Part shown: positions 8,587 through 17,882 of the stretch, in pieces
Layout: each line of letters opens with the position of its first letter
Position numbering within the stretch: position 1 is the first letter of the stretch
NCBI GenBank assembly: GCA_964608315.1
Contig: CAZSNF010000017.1
Coordinates: 1 to 64,000, forward strand
DNA length: 64,000 bases
Direction of reading: 5' to 3'
DNA from: VXPQ01 sp964608315
GTDB lineage: Bacteria > Bacteroidota > Rhodothermia > Rhodothermales > VXPQ01
Made by a program: the position numbers and the translations under genes
Notes under the pieces: model-generated
Told to the model about the DNA's origin: nothing
The model's database searches: none
The model's input: only the letters and a program-made list of their open reading frames with translations

Positions 8587-11500
8587 ATGAAGAACCGTTC
8601 GCTCCGTTCGAGCCTGCCCATCCTGCTTGCGCTATGCTGCGCGGCAACCATGTTCTCCGCGGGCCTGAGTACGCCCGCACAGGAGCGCGTCCTGGCGTTC
8701 TCGAAAACGGAAGGATTCCGGCACGCATCCATCGAAACAAGCGTGGAGGCCATTCGCCAGCTGGGCCAGGAGCATGGCTTCGCAGTCGACGCCACCGAAG
8801 ATGCAGCCGTGTTCACGGAAAACAACCTCAAGAACTACCGCGCCGTGATCTTCCTGAACACGACGGGGGATGTGCTCGACCCGGGGCAACAGGACGAATT
8901 CGAGCGCTTCATCCAGGCGGGCGGCGGCTACGTCGGAATCCACGCGGCCACCGATACGGAATACGACTGGCCCTGGTACGGAAAACTCGCCGGCGCCTGG
9001 TTCGAGAGCCACCCCAACGACCCGAACGTGCGGAGCGGCGTCTTCCGGGTGCTGCGCAAGGGCCATCCTTCGACGGAGGGACTGCCGGACCGGTGGGAGC
9101 GCATGGACGAGTTTTACAACTTCCATTCCATCAACCCCGACATCAACGTCCTCATAGATATAGACGAAACGACGTACGAAGGCGGCACGAACGGCGAGAA
9201 CCATCCGATGAGCTGGTATCATGAATACGACGGAGGGCGAGCATGGTACACCGCCATGGGGCACACGGACGAAACGTTTTCGGAGCCGCTCTTCCTGCAG
9301 CATCTTCTCGGCGGAATCCGTTACGCGATGGGGGACGGCGCGCTGGACTACAGCCGGGCCCGCCCGCAGGAGAACCGCTTCGCCAAGATCGTGCTTGCCG
9401 AGAAACTCGACGAGCCGCTGGATCTGACCGTGCTCCCGGACGAGCGAGCGCTCTTCGTTGAACGCGGCGGCTCGGTGCACCTCTACCGCCCCGACAGCGA
9501 ACAGATCACGCAGATTGCGACGATCCCTGTCAGCACCACGTACGTGAACGGCAATACCGCCGAGGACGGCCTGATCGGCGTCGCCGCCGACCCGGACTTC
9601 GCGGAAAACGGCTGGATATACCTTTTCTTCTCCCCGGCCGGAGACGATCCGAAAAACGTGCTTGCCCGCTACCGCATGCAGGGAGATGCGCTCGACCTGG
9701 ACACGGAACAGGTGATTCTGGAAGTGCCCGTGCAGCGGGAAGAATGCTGTCATACGGGTGGTTCCATCGCCTTCGACGCCGACGGCAATCTGTATCTCTC
9801 CACGGGCGACAATACGAATCCGTACGGCATTGGCTACGCACCCATCGACGAGCGGCCCGGACGAGCGCCCTGGGACGCACAGAAATCGTCCGCCAACACG
9901 AACGACCTGCGGGGCAAGATCCTGCGCATTACGCCGCAACCGGACGGAAGCTATACGATTCCCGAAGGCAACCTCTTCCCGCCGGGTACGCCAGACACGC
10001 GACCCGAGATCTATACGATGGGCCACCGGAATCCGTACCAGATCTCAGTAGACCGGCGAACGGGCTTTCTCTACTGGGGCGATATCGGTCCGGACGCCAG
10101 TCGCGATTCCGTTGACCGCGGCCCCGCTGGCTACGATGAGTTCAATCAGGCGCGGCAGGCAGGCAATTACGGCTGGCCGTACATCATAGCAGACAACAAA
10201 CCATACCACGACTTCGATTACGTTTCGCAAACGCCCGGCGCGGCCTTCGATCCGGCCCGCCCGTTAAACGACTCGCCGAACAACACGGGGCTCGCAGAAC
10301 TCCCCCCGGCGCAGCCTGCTTTTTTGTGGTACGCGTCCGGACCCTCGCCGGAGTTCCCGCTTCTCGGCAGCGGCGGCCGTTCGGCGATGGCCGGCCCTGT
10401 CTTCTACCGGGATGACTTCGCCAACGCCGAGCGGCCGTTCCCTGCCTGGTACGACGGCAAGCTCTTTCTGTACGAATGGATGCGCGGCTGGATCATGGCC
10501 GTGACGATGAACGAGGAGGGCGACTTCCTTTCCATGGAGCGGTTCATGCCGAGTCACCGCTTCAGCAACCCCATCGACATGGAGTTCGGATCGAGCGGAG
10601 ACCTCTACGTGCTTGAGTACGGTACGGCCTGGTTCTCGGCCAATGACGACGCCCGACTCGTCCGCATCGAATACAACGCAGGGAACCGGAAACCGGCCCC
10701 CTCGCTCTCAGTGGACCGGTCCGCCGGAGCCACGCCGCTCCGCGTCGCGTTCTCCTCGGAGGGAACGATAGACGCCGACGGCGACACGCTCCGCTACGAA
10801 TGGACGATCACGGGCGAAGACGGCACCGGTTTAGCCCGGTTGAGCGATCCGAACCCCACGTACGCCTTCGATCAGCCGGGCCTGTATACGGCCACGCTGA
10901 CCGTGACCGACACGCAGGGCGAGAACGCTACGGTCGAGACGCAAATCGTGGCGGGCAACGAGCCGCCGGAGGTGGAAATCGACCTGATGGGGGCGAATCG
11001 CTCCTTCTTCTTTTCGGAAGCCCCGATCCGCTACGCCGTCCGCGTAAGCGATCATGAAGATGGCGCCCTGCAAGACGGGCAAATTCCGGCGGAGCAGGTC
11101 ACGGTCACGGCAGACTACCTGCGGGAAGGGTATGACCTAACAGCCATCGCGCAAGGGCATTTCACGCCCGGCGTTTCGACAGCTCACACGGCCGGCCGGG
11201 AATTAGTGGAAGGGGCGACCTGCCTCGCCTGCCATCAGCTTGATCGACCCTCCATCGGCCCTTCCTACGTAGCCGTGGCGCAGAAATACGAGGGCGACCC
11301 GGACGCCACGCAGCACCTGGTGAAGAATATCCGCGAGGGCGGCTCCGGCGTCTGGGGCGAAGTGATGATGCCGCCGCACCCGCAGCTCTCCGAAAGCGAA
11401 GCGCAACAGATGGTGGAATACATCCTGAGTCTGACGGAGGAACCCGATACGCCCGCGTCCTTGCCCGTTGAGGGAACCTACGCGCCGCCGAGCGCAGACG

Positions 11501-12009
11501 ACGGCGCGGCGGAAGGCATTGTCGTGCTCCGCGCCGCCTACACAGACCGGGGCGCCAATGGATTGCCCGGCGCCCTGACGGAAAAAACGCTTGTGCTCCG
11601 CGCCCCGACCGTCCTGGCGAGCGACGGCGAACTGGCGGAAGGCGTCATGGAAATCTCCGTCCCGCAATTCCCGACTCCGATGGCTATCGTATCGCAACCG
11701 GGTTCGTACATCCGGTTCGAGCAACTCGACCTGACCGGAATATCGGAGGTGCGCTTGTTCGCTCTGGCGCCGCGCCAGTTCCAGGCTATGGGGGGCAAGG
11801 TGGAAATCCGGCTTGATGCGCCGGACGGTCCGCTCCTGGGCGAAACCGACTTTATCCGGGATGTGGCGATGCCCACGCCGTTCCCGGTCGCACTCGAACC
11901 CGTGACCGGAATGCGCGACGTATACTTCACGTTCAAAAACGACGAGCACGACGGCCAGGGAATGCTCTTCGTCCTTACGACAGTGTCTTTATCAAACGGC
12001 AAGCCGTAG
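8587..12009 (+). CDS. ThuA / PQQ-type sugar dehydrogenase / PKD / cytochrome c fusion protein
   Basis: Secreted or periplasmic protein of 1140 residues. Residues 1-31 are a signal peptide. About 33-252 is a ThuA domain (GGGYVGIHAATDTEYDWPWY). About 262-695 resembles soluble glucose/sorbosone dehydrogenase beta-propellers (GLIGVAADPDF, CCHTGGSIAFD, DLRGKILRI, GHRNPY). About 705-790 is a PKD-like beta domain. About 872-952 is a class I cytochrome c with C879-L-A-C-H883 and a likely Met ligand at 927 or 928. About 975-1140 looks like a CBM6-type carbohydrate-binding domain. The architecture suggests oxidation of a bound sugar with electrons passed directly to the attached haem. The DUF1080 gene follows 91 bases downstream. 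Confidence 0.9.
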   Translation: MKNRSLRSSLPILLALCCAATMFSAGLSTPAQERVLAFSKTEGFRHASIETSVEAIRQLGQEHGFAVDATEDAAVFTENNLKNYRAVIFLNTTGDVLDPGQQDEFERFIQAGGGYVGIHAATDTEYDWPWYGKLAGAWFESHPNDPNVRSGVFRVLRKGHPSTEGLPDRWERMDEFYNFHSINPDINVLIDIDETTYEGGTNGENHPMSWYHEYDGGRAWYTAMGHTDETFSEPLFLQHLLGGIRYAMGDGALDYSRARPQENRFAKIVLAEKLDEPLDLTVLPDERALFVERGGSVHLYRPDSEQITQIATIPVSTTYVNGNTAEDGLIGVAADPDFAENGWIYLFFSPAGDDPKNVLARYRMQGDALDLDTEQVILEVPVQREECCHTGGSIAFDADGNLYLSTGDNTNPYGIGYAPIDERPGRAPWDAQKSSANTNDLRGKILRITPQPDGSYTIPEGNLFPPGTPDTRPEIYTMGHRNPYQISVDRRTGFLYWGDIGPDASRDSVDRGPAGYDEFNQARQAGNYGWPYIIADNKPYHDFDYVSQTPGAAFDPARPLNDSPNNTGLAELPPAQPAFLWYASGPSPEFPLLGSGGRSAMAGPVFYRDDFANAERPFPAWYDGKLFLYEWMRGWIMAVTMNEEGDFLSMERFMPSHRFSNPIDMEFGSSGDLYVLEYGTAWFSANDDARLVRIEYNAGNRKPAPSLSVDRSAGATPLRVAFSSEGTIDADGDTLRYEWTITGEDGTGLARLSDPNPTYAFDQPGLYTATLTVTDTQGENATVETQIVAGNEPPEVEIDLMGANRSFFFSEAPIRYAVRVSDHEDGALQDGQIPAEQVTVTADYLREGYDLTAIAQGHFTPGVSTAHTAGRELVEGATCLACHQLDRPSIGPSYVAVAQKYEGDPDATQHLVKNIREGGSGVWGEVMMPPHPQLSESEAQQMVEYILSLTEEPDTPASLPVEGTYAPPSADDGAAEGIVVLRAAYTDRGANGLPGALTEKTLVLRAPTVLASDGELAEGVMEISVPQFPTPMAIVSQPGSYIRFEQLDLTGISEVRLFALAPRQFQAMGGKVEIRLDAPDGPLLGETDFIRDVAMPTPFPVALEPVTGMRDVYFTFKNDEHDGQGMLFVLTTVSLSNGKP

Positions 12010-12051
12010 AGCCAGCGCCAGCCGACGCCGCAACCAAACACTGAGGCCATG

Positions 12052-12066
12052 GGACACTCTGATTAA
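12052..12066 (+). repeat. solo MITE-like terminus
   Basis: GGACACTCTGATTAA matches the second subtype of element end (compare the right end of the copy at 63328-63584). No element body follows. It lies in the 91-base gap between the ThuA fusion gene and the DUF1080 gene. Confidence 0.45.
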
Positions 12067-12100
12067 GGCGCCCGCCCTTCAAACCCACCCATTATATATC

Positions 12101-13531
12101 ATGAAACGTTACGCGACCTGTACCGCCTTCCTGTTGGGCGTGCTTCTTCTCGCTGGAAAAATCGATGTCCCCAAAGACGATGGTTGGCAAGACCTCTTTA
12201 ACGAAACCGATCTGACAGGCTGGACCCAGCTCAACGGCGAAGCTGCCTACACCGTCGAGAACGGAGAGATCGTCGGCACTTCCGTGATGGGGACGCCCAA
12301 CAGCTTCCTCGCCACCGAACAACGCTATGGCGACTTCCTTTTGAGCCTGGAGATTAAAGTTGATTCCGTGCTCAACTCCGGCATCCAGATCCGCAGCAAC
12401 AGTCTTCCCGATTATCTGAATGGCCGGGTTCACGGCTATCAGGTTGAGATTGATCCATCGGAGCGGGCCTGGAGCGGCGGCGTCTACGACGAAGCCCGGC
12501 GGGGCTGGCTCTACCCCGTCGAACTCAATCCGGCCTGTCGATCAGCGTTCCGAAACGGCGCGTGGAACCACTACTACATCGAAGCGATCGGGCCGTCCCT
12601 TCGCACCTGGATCAACGGCGTGCCGTGCGCCGACCTGGTCGACAACATGACAGCAGAAGGATTTATCGCCCTCCAGGTCCACAGCATCCAGCAGGAAGAG
12701 CAGGACGGTAAACAGATACGCTGGCGCAATATCCGTATCAAGACGGAAAATCTGGTGCAGCGACCGTGGACCAACGTACCTGTCGTCAATCTGATTCCAA
12801 ATAACCTGTCCCCGCAAGAGCTTGCACAAGGCTGGACGCCGCTTTTCGACGGACAGACAACCCAGGGCTGGCGGGGAGCAGGTAAAAAAGAATTTCCGGC
12901 GTACGGCTGGCGTGTGGAGAACGGCGCGTTGATCGTGGAGGCCTCCGGCGGCGCAGAATCCCGGCATGGTGGGGATATCGTCACCGAGGAGGAATACAGT
13001 ATGTTCGAATTAAGCCTCGAATTTATGCTGACCGAAGGGGCCAATAGCGGCATCAAGTATTTCATTACAGAGCAGTACGGCAGCGCTGGCTCAGCAATCG
13101 GCCTTGAGTACCAACTCCTCGACGACGACCAGCATCCGGACGCCAAAATGGGCGCCGCCGGCAACCGGACCCTCGCTTCGCTCTACGATCTGATCCCCGC
13201 ACACCCTGACAAGATCGTTAACCCGCCCGGCCAGTGGAACCGTGCCCGCCTCGTCGTCAAAAGCACGCGCGCAGACACCTGGCTTCAGGGCAACAACATA
13301 GAAACGCGTGTCTTTCGCGGCGCGCACGTCGAGCACTGGCTCAACAATCGAAAGGTGCTCGAATACAAGCGCGGCACCCAAGCCTTCGACGCGTTGGTGG
13401 CTCGAAGCAAATACGTCGATTGGCAAGGGTTCGGGCACTGGCAACAAGGCCGGATTCTGTTGCAGGACCATGGCGACGAGGTACACTTCCGAAGCATCAA
13501 GATCCGCCCGTTGGAAAGTTCGAGTCCATAG
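12101..13531 (+). CDS. tandem DUF1080 (3-keto-disaccharide hydrolase type) protein
   Basis: Exported protein of 476 residues: a signal peptide to about residue 20, then two concanavalin-like beta-sandwich DUF1080 domains at about 28-213 and 225-471. Typical family segments are visible in each, such as WQDLFNETDLTGW and WTPLFDGQTTQGW at the domain starts, and NSGIQIRS and NSGIKYF later. DUF1080 proteins include enzymes that cleave 3-keto-glycosides and usually neighbour Gfo/Idh/MocA oxidoreductases, as in the operon at 881-8009. Likely works with the preceding dehydrogenase fusion on oxidised sugars in the periplasm. Whether both domains are catalytic is not clear. Confidence 0.85.
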   Translation: MKRYATCTAFLLGVLLLAGKIDVPKDDGWQDLFNETDLTGWTQLNGEAAYTVENGEIVGTSVMGTPNSFLATEQRYGDFLLSLEIKVDSVLNSGIQIRSNSLPDYLNGRVHGYQVEIDPSERAWSGGVYDEARRGWLYPVELNPACRSAFRNGAWNHYYIEAIGPSLRTWINGVPCADLVDNMTAEGFIALQVHSIQQEEQDGKQIRWRNIRIKTENLVQRPWTNVPVVNLIPNNLSPQELAQGWTPLFDGQTTQGWRGAGKKEFPAYGWRVENGALIVEASGGAESRHGGDIVTEEEYSMFELSLEFMLTEGANSGIKYFITEQYGSAGSAIGLEYQLLDDDQHPDAKMGAAGNRTLASLYDLIPAHPDKIVNPPGQWNRARLVVKSTRADTWLQGNNIETRVFRGAHVEHWLNNRKVLEYKRGTQAFDALVARSKYVDWQGFGHWQQGRILLQDHGDEVHFRSIKIRPLESSSP

Positions 13532-13589
13532 GCTGATAATGCTTGTTTCGTTTGTCAGTGGACCTGTTCAGGAGAGCAGTTCCGTGATG

Positions 13590-14045
13590 TCAGGCATACT
13601 CAAAACCGGAATCCCGGGCAGCAAAGACAGGGTCCGCTTCAGCACGAAACCGGACACCGAGGGCTTCCAGAATCCGCTGTGCTCGCTCGACGGTGATCCC
13701 GTGGTAGTCGTTCCGCTCGTCGCGGGAAACCTGAGCGCCCGAGACGCCGAGTCGCTCGGCGAGTTCCTGCTGCGTCAGGTCGAGCGCGATTCGTGCACCC
13801 ACGAGCCAACGCCCGATGTGGGCAAAACTGAAAAGCGGCCCCAGATCACCCCGGCGCATTCGCTCGTAGGCCTCAATTTCCTCCTTGAGTTGTGCGGTAA
13901 ACGAAAGGGCTGGCTGGAGCGCATACGCTTTCTCATCCGCGCTTAGATCCATCTCCTGGAGGCGGGATCGCTGCTGTTCAACGTAACGAGCATCCTGCTT
14001 CAACTTCTCAAGTGCTCGCTTGTATTCGGCGTCTGTGCGAATCAT
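13590..14045 (-). CDS. XRE-family helix-turn-helix protein, possible antitoxin
   Basis: A 151-residue protein with a helical N-terminal part (about 1-60, rich in charged residues) and a Cro/CI-type helix-turn-helix at about 82-137 (LTQQELAERLGVSGAQVSRDE). It starts 43 bases after the DUF6932 gene ends and is transcribed with it. Small XRE proteins placed beside a nucleotidyltransferase-like gene are often antitoxins and autorepressors, so a toxin-antitoxin role is plausible. It could also be a plain regulator. Confidence 0.8.
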   Translation of the reverse strand: MIRTDAEYKRALEKLKQDARYVEQQRSRLQEMDLSADEKAYALQPALSFTAQLKEEIEAYERMRRGDLGPLFSFAHIGRWLVGARIALDLTQQELAERLGVSGAQVSRDERNDYHGITVERAQRILEALGVRFRAEADPVFAARDSGFEYA

Positions 14046-14088
14046 GTCAGTTTTTCCGTAGGGTTAGTTTGCTATCGGTCGGCGGCAG

Positions 14089-14676
14089 TTACTGATTCGG
14101 TATCACCTTTACGATTTCTTTCTCCTCGTCGGTCGTACGATGACGGCGGAACGTTATCGGAAAAAGTCGCTCATATCCAGCTGGCGAGACGATGCCTGTC
14201 CCAGGGCCACTGCCGTAGTGCGGATAAAGTTCAACGCGGTAGACATGCCACATCGGGAGCTGCTTCTTCGAGTAGCTTCGATACGGCTGACGTGAGGTCG
14301 GGTCCCACGTCCAGACGCTGCGGGGATCAAGCGCATTGAGACGCCGCTCCAGCCGCCGTGAAACAAAGTCGTGAAAGTCACAGACAAAGTAACCGTCGAT
14401 GTCGTTGGGATGCAACTTGTCCTCAACGAAGGAACCGTTGAGGAAGACCTTTGTGATGCCAACCTGCCAGAGTTGCCGCACGAGAATCTCTGCCTGATGC
14501 GTGAGATGCTCCCGCCATGAGACATCCCAGCCAGGGATATTCGGAGCAGACGGACCTGAGACAAGAACAGATTGACGTAACTCCTCAAAGGTCACGCTGT
14601 ATTCCCCCGGTGGCAATAGCCCGCGCTGATCGAAGTCCGGGATCATGTTCTGAGATATTTCCTGGGAAGGTATCAT
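14089..14676 (-). CDS. DUF6932 family protein, nucleotidyltransferase-like, possible toxin
   Basis: A 195-residue protein. The N-terminal FDQRGLLPPGEYSVTFEE block and GSF at 81-83 with DID at 92-94 match DUF6932, which resembles minimal nucleotidyltransferases (G-S then D-x-D/E for Mg-NTP). A second ATG at 14646 (residue 11) is an alternative start and has an AGGA about 13 bases upstream. It is cotranscribed with the XRE gene downstream. The upstream DNA is AT-rich. The pairing suggests a toxin (NTase) with HTH antitoxin, but the role is inferred from arrangement only. Confidence 0.75.
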   Translation of the reverse strand: MIPSQEISQNMIPDFDQRGLLPPGEYSVTFEELRQSVLVSGPSAPNIPGWDVSWREHLTHQAEILVRQLWQVGITKVFLNGSFVEDKLHPNDIDGYFVCDFHDFVSRRLERRLNALDPRSVWTWDPTSRQPYRSYSKKQLPMWHVYRVELYPHYGSGPGTGIVSPAGYERLFPITFRRHRTTDEEKEIVKVIPNQ

Positions 14677-14839
14677 TTTTAATAGATATGTTTAAAAGTC
14701 TTTTTATGATGATTTCAACAATTATATGCTATTCATTCTCTAACGTTCCCGGTAGAGCGTAAAAGCGTATTCTTAAGGATTCTCTTGGTCCTTTCGCACT
14801 CGCTTCCCCACTGAAAAGGCCGAGCAAGAAAAACATGAT

Positions 14840-14880
14840 CAAAAAAACAAAGCGCAAACCCATTGAGGATTAGCGCTTTG
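14840..14880 (-). terminator. rho-independent terminator after tRNA-Leu
   Basis: Read on the minus strand, CAAAGCGC (14880-14873) pairs with GCGCTTTG (14855-14848) across a 17-base loop and is followed by seven T residues (14847-14841). It lies 17 bases beyond the 3' end of tRNA-Leu and has the classical stem plus T-run form. Confidence 0.8.
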
Positions 14881-14896
14881 CAAAAGAACAGTTCCG

Positions 14897-14980
14897 TACC
14901 CGGGGTGGGACTCGAACCCACAAGACCCGAAGGCCATCGGATTTTGAGTCCGACGCGTCTACCAATTCCGCCACCCGGGC
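14897..14980 (-). tRNA. tRNA-Leu (anticodon CAA)
   Basis: An 84-base gene folding as a class II tRNA: acceptor GCCCGGG, D-arm with AATTGGTAGAC, anticodon arm TCGGA-CTCAAAA-TCCGA (CAA, reading UUG), a long variable arm (TGGCCTTCGGGTCT) and T-arm with GGTTCGAGTCC. The acceptor closes with G1-U72. CCA is not encoded. A terminator follows directly. Confidence 0.95.
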
Positions 14981-15348
14981 AGGGTCATGGACATGCAGCG
15001 TTTTCGCCGGAGTTTTTACGTAACTCCAGAGCGTTTCCGCAAGCCCTTCCGTACAACGACCGTCGGCTGTATGGGATCCGCAGGGCGCGGGGCGGAACGC
15101 ATCTTTCTTCGGACGAGCGAAGGAGACGAGGAGCAGACGAATACTAAACCTGCGCATCCCTCGTTAAACCAGCGGCGCGCAGAGCCGGGACGTCGCCTGC
15201 AAAGAAGAGCCAACGGAATGAAACCGGCCGTACCGGGATCAAAAGAGCCGATGCGCCAAAAAAGGCGTTCGTCCGTTGGACCTGGCGCCAGAATGACATC
15301 GGCCCCGCAAGCACGGTATTCCCTCTTTTGTCCGTACGAAAAACATCT
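14981..15348. other. spacer without a gene
   Basis: About 370 bases between tRNA-Leu and the TonB receptor gene. I see no coding sequence or repeat; it should contain the promoters of both flanking genes, which face away from each other. No promoter motif could be assigned safely. Confidence 0.5.
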
Positions 15349-17877
15349 ATGCATATGCCCGGACCCCGCCGTCTTGCCGACGCCGCGCCCGCAGCGCAAC
15401 GCATCGCCCGGCTTCTATGCGTACTCTTGCTCCTGGCGCCGGGCGCCCTTGTTCCAGTCGGCGCCGAAGCGCTTGCCCAGCAACGCGTCACCGTCTCCGG
15501 CTCCGTGCGCGACGCCGAAAGCGGCGAGACGCTGCCCTACGCAAGCGTGGTGGTCGAAGAAACGACCCTGGGCGCCGCCGCGAACGTGGATGGGTTTTTC
15601 GTCCTCGTCGGCGTTCCGGCGGGCAAGCGCACGGTGCGCGCCACGTATCTGGGCTATCGGCCGGCGACGGTAGAAATCGATACGGAAACGCTCGAGGGAC
15701 CGCTCCGGATCGAACTGGTTCCGGCAGCGACCTATCTCGACGAAGTACTGGTGACGGCAGAGCAGTACCAGATGATGAACGCAACCGAGACCGTTAGCAA
15801 AATCACCGTGTCGCCAAAAGACATGGCTTCGTTGCCCAACGTTGGGGAAGTGGACATTTTTCGCTCGCTTCAACTCCTGCCGGGCGTCAGCGGCGCCAAC
15901 GAAGGGTCTTCGGGGCTCTACGTGCGCGGCGGCGCCCCCGATCAGAACCTCGTATTGCTCGACGGCATGACCGTGTACCATGTCGATCATTTCTTCGGTT
16001 TCTTCAGCGCCTTCAACGCCGACGCCATCAAGGACGTGCAGATATACAAAGGCGGTTTCCCGGCGGCCTACGGCGGGCGCACCTCCAGCATCATAGACCT
16101 GACGGGCCGCACCGGGGGGAACGACTACGGGCTCGGCGTGGGACTCAACCTGCTCAGCGCCGGTATGCTGGCCGAGGCGCCGATCGGCCAACGAGGATCG
16201 GTGCTCGTCTCGGCCCGGCGCTCCTACACCGATATACTGCAAACGGGGCTCTATAACAGCATCTACGAAACGCTGACGGGCGAAAACCTCGCGTCCGATC
16301 AGGATCAGCAGGCCGCCGGCGGCGGATTCCCAAGGCCTGGCGGAGGCCGGGCGCTCGGAGGCGGGCTCCAGGGGCCCGGCCTCGCCACCGTACAACCCGA
16401 TTTCTATTTTTATGACCTCAATGCGAAACTGAACTACCGGCCGACGGATAAAGACGTGGTTGCGCTCAGCTTCTATAACGGTCGGGACAACCTCAACGAG
16501 TCGCGTTTCACGACGAATACGATCACGCGCGGCGGGCAGGAGGGCGCCACCATCCTCAATGACGTCTACGACGTCACCGGCTGGGGCAACCTCGGCGCAA
16601 GCGGCAAGTGGTCGCGGCAATGGTCGCCGCGCTTTTACTCGAATGCGCTGTTGGCGTATTCGCAATACTTCAGCGATAACGAGCGCGCCCAACTCAATGA
16701 GCGCTATGCCGCCGGGGCAGATACTCTGCTTGGATCATGGAGCCTCGGCGGCCTGGAGAACAACCGCCTCGGCGATTTTTCCCTGCGGCTCGACAACGAG
16801 TGGCAGATTTCGCAGGCGCATAACCTCGGATTCGGCCTCCAGGCCACGCATTCCGACGTAAAGTACGAGAACGTCCGCAACGATACGCTCATCGTCTTCG
16901 ACGAAAAACAGAACACCCGGCAGGCCGCCGTATACCTTCAGGACGCCTGGAAGCCGCTCGCAAAACTCCGTCTCGTCGCCGGCGCGCGCGGCGCCTATCA
17001 CGACCTCACGGGCGAGACATACCTCGAACCCCGGGCTTCTTTCCGGTACGACCTGACCGACCAAATGCGCATCAAGGGGGCCTACGGTCGGTACAACCAG
17101 TTCGTCTCCCGCGTCGTGAACGAGAACGTGACCGAGGGCGCGCGCGACTTCTGGTTGCTGGCGGACGGAGAAAACGTGGGCGTCCAGGGCGCAACCCATT
17201 ACATCGTGGGGGCCAGCTACGAAACGCCTACGTGGCTCTTCGACGTGGAAGCCTATCGGAAAGACCTGACCGGGCTGTCCGAGTTCTCGTTGCGCTTCCG
17301 CCGGGGCGGCGCCGACTTCCAGGCCGACAACCTGTTCTTCGACGGCGAAGGCGCAGCGCGGGGCGTCGAGTTTCTGCTTCAGAGAAAGGCAACCCGGTAC
17401 ACGGGCTGGGTCAGCTACACGCTCGCCGAGGTGGAGCACACGTTCGAGGGGCTCAACAACGGGCAGCCGTTCCCGGCGCTGCACGACCAGCCGCACGAAC
17501 TGAAAGCAGTGGGAAGCGCCCGTCTGGGCCAGCGCTGGAACCTGTCCGCGACATGGGTCTTCGCGACCGGAAAACCCTACACGGCGCCCGAGTCGCAGTA
17601 TTCCATCACGCTGCTCGACGGAACCGGGCAAAGCTACATCCACGTCGGCGAAAAAAACGGCGAGCGCCTGCCCGCCTACCATCGGCTCGACGCCGCCGTG
17701 CATTATCGTTTTCCCATCGGCGCGGCCAACGTAGACCTCGGCTTTTCGGTCTTCAACCTCTACAACCGTACGAACGTGTGGTACAAGGAATTCGACCTGA
17801 CGGAGGCGCCCTTCCTGACCACCGACGTAACGTTTCTCGGCGTCACGCCCAACCTTTCGCTCCGCGTAGATCTGTAA
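15349..17877 (+). CDS. TonB-dependent receptor with CarboxypepD_reg-like domain
   Basis: Outer-membrane receptor of about 842 residues. After a signal peptide (hydrophobic LLCVLLLLAPGALV) comes a carboxypeptidase-regulatory-like domain (VSGSVRDAESGETLPYASV), then a plug domain (LQLLPGVSGANEGSSGLYVRGG, LLDGMTVYHVDH, GGFPAAYGGRTSSIIDL) and a 22-strand-type barrel ending with Leu (NLSLRVDL). The frame is open from a TTG at 15328; ATG codons at 15349 and 15355 are likelier starts. SusC-like features are lacking and the partner is a DUF4249 lipoprotein rather than SusD. With dgoD two genes downstream it may import a sugar acid, but siderophores or peptides are also possible. Confidence 0.9.
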   Translation: MHMPGPRRLADAAPAAQRIARLLCVLLLLAPGALVPVGAEALAQQRVTVSGSVRDAESGETLPYASVVVEETTLGAAANVDGFFVLVGVPAGKRTVRATYLGYRPATVEIDTETLEGPLRIELVPAATYLDEVLVTAEQYQMMNATETVSKITVSPKDMASLPNVGEVDIFRSLQLLPGVSGANEGSSGLYVRGGAPDQNLVLLDGMTVYHVDHFFGFFSAFNADAIKDVQIYKGGFPAAYGGRTSSIIDLTGRTGGNDYGLGVGLNLLSAGMLAEAPIGQRGSVLVSARRSYTDILQTGLYNSIYETLTGENLASDQDQQAAGGGFPRPGGGRALGGGLQGPGLATVQPDFYFYDLNAKLNYRPTDKDVVALSFYNGRDNLNESRFTTNTITRGGQEGATILNDVYDVTGWGNLGASGKWSRQWSPRFYSNALLAYSQYFSDNERAQLNERYAAGADTLLGSWSLGGLENNRLGDFSLRLDNEWQISQAHNLGFGLQATHSDVKYENVRNDTLIVFDEKQNTRQAAVYLQDAWKPLAKLRLVAGARGAYHDLTGETYLEPRASFRYDLTDQMRIKGAYGRYNQFVSRVVNENVTEGARDFWLLADGENVGVQGATHYIVGASYETPTWLFDVEAYRKDLTGLSEFSLRFRRGGADFQADNLFFDGEGAARGVEFLLQRKATRYTGWVSYTLAEVEHTFEGLNNGQPFPALHDQPHELKAVGSARLGQRWNLSATWVFATGKPYTAPESQYSITLLDGTGQSYIHVGEKNGERLPAYHRLDAAVHYRFPIGAANVDLGFSVFNLYNRTNVWYKEFDLTEAPFLTTDVTFLGVTPNLSLRVDL

Positions 17878-17882
17878 GACGT

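Noticed and set aside
8961..9700. Internal plus-strand frames in the ThuA fusion gene
   Set aside because: They lie entirely within the 1140-residue gene, which has a continuous, well-matched domain order.
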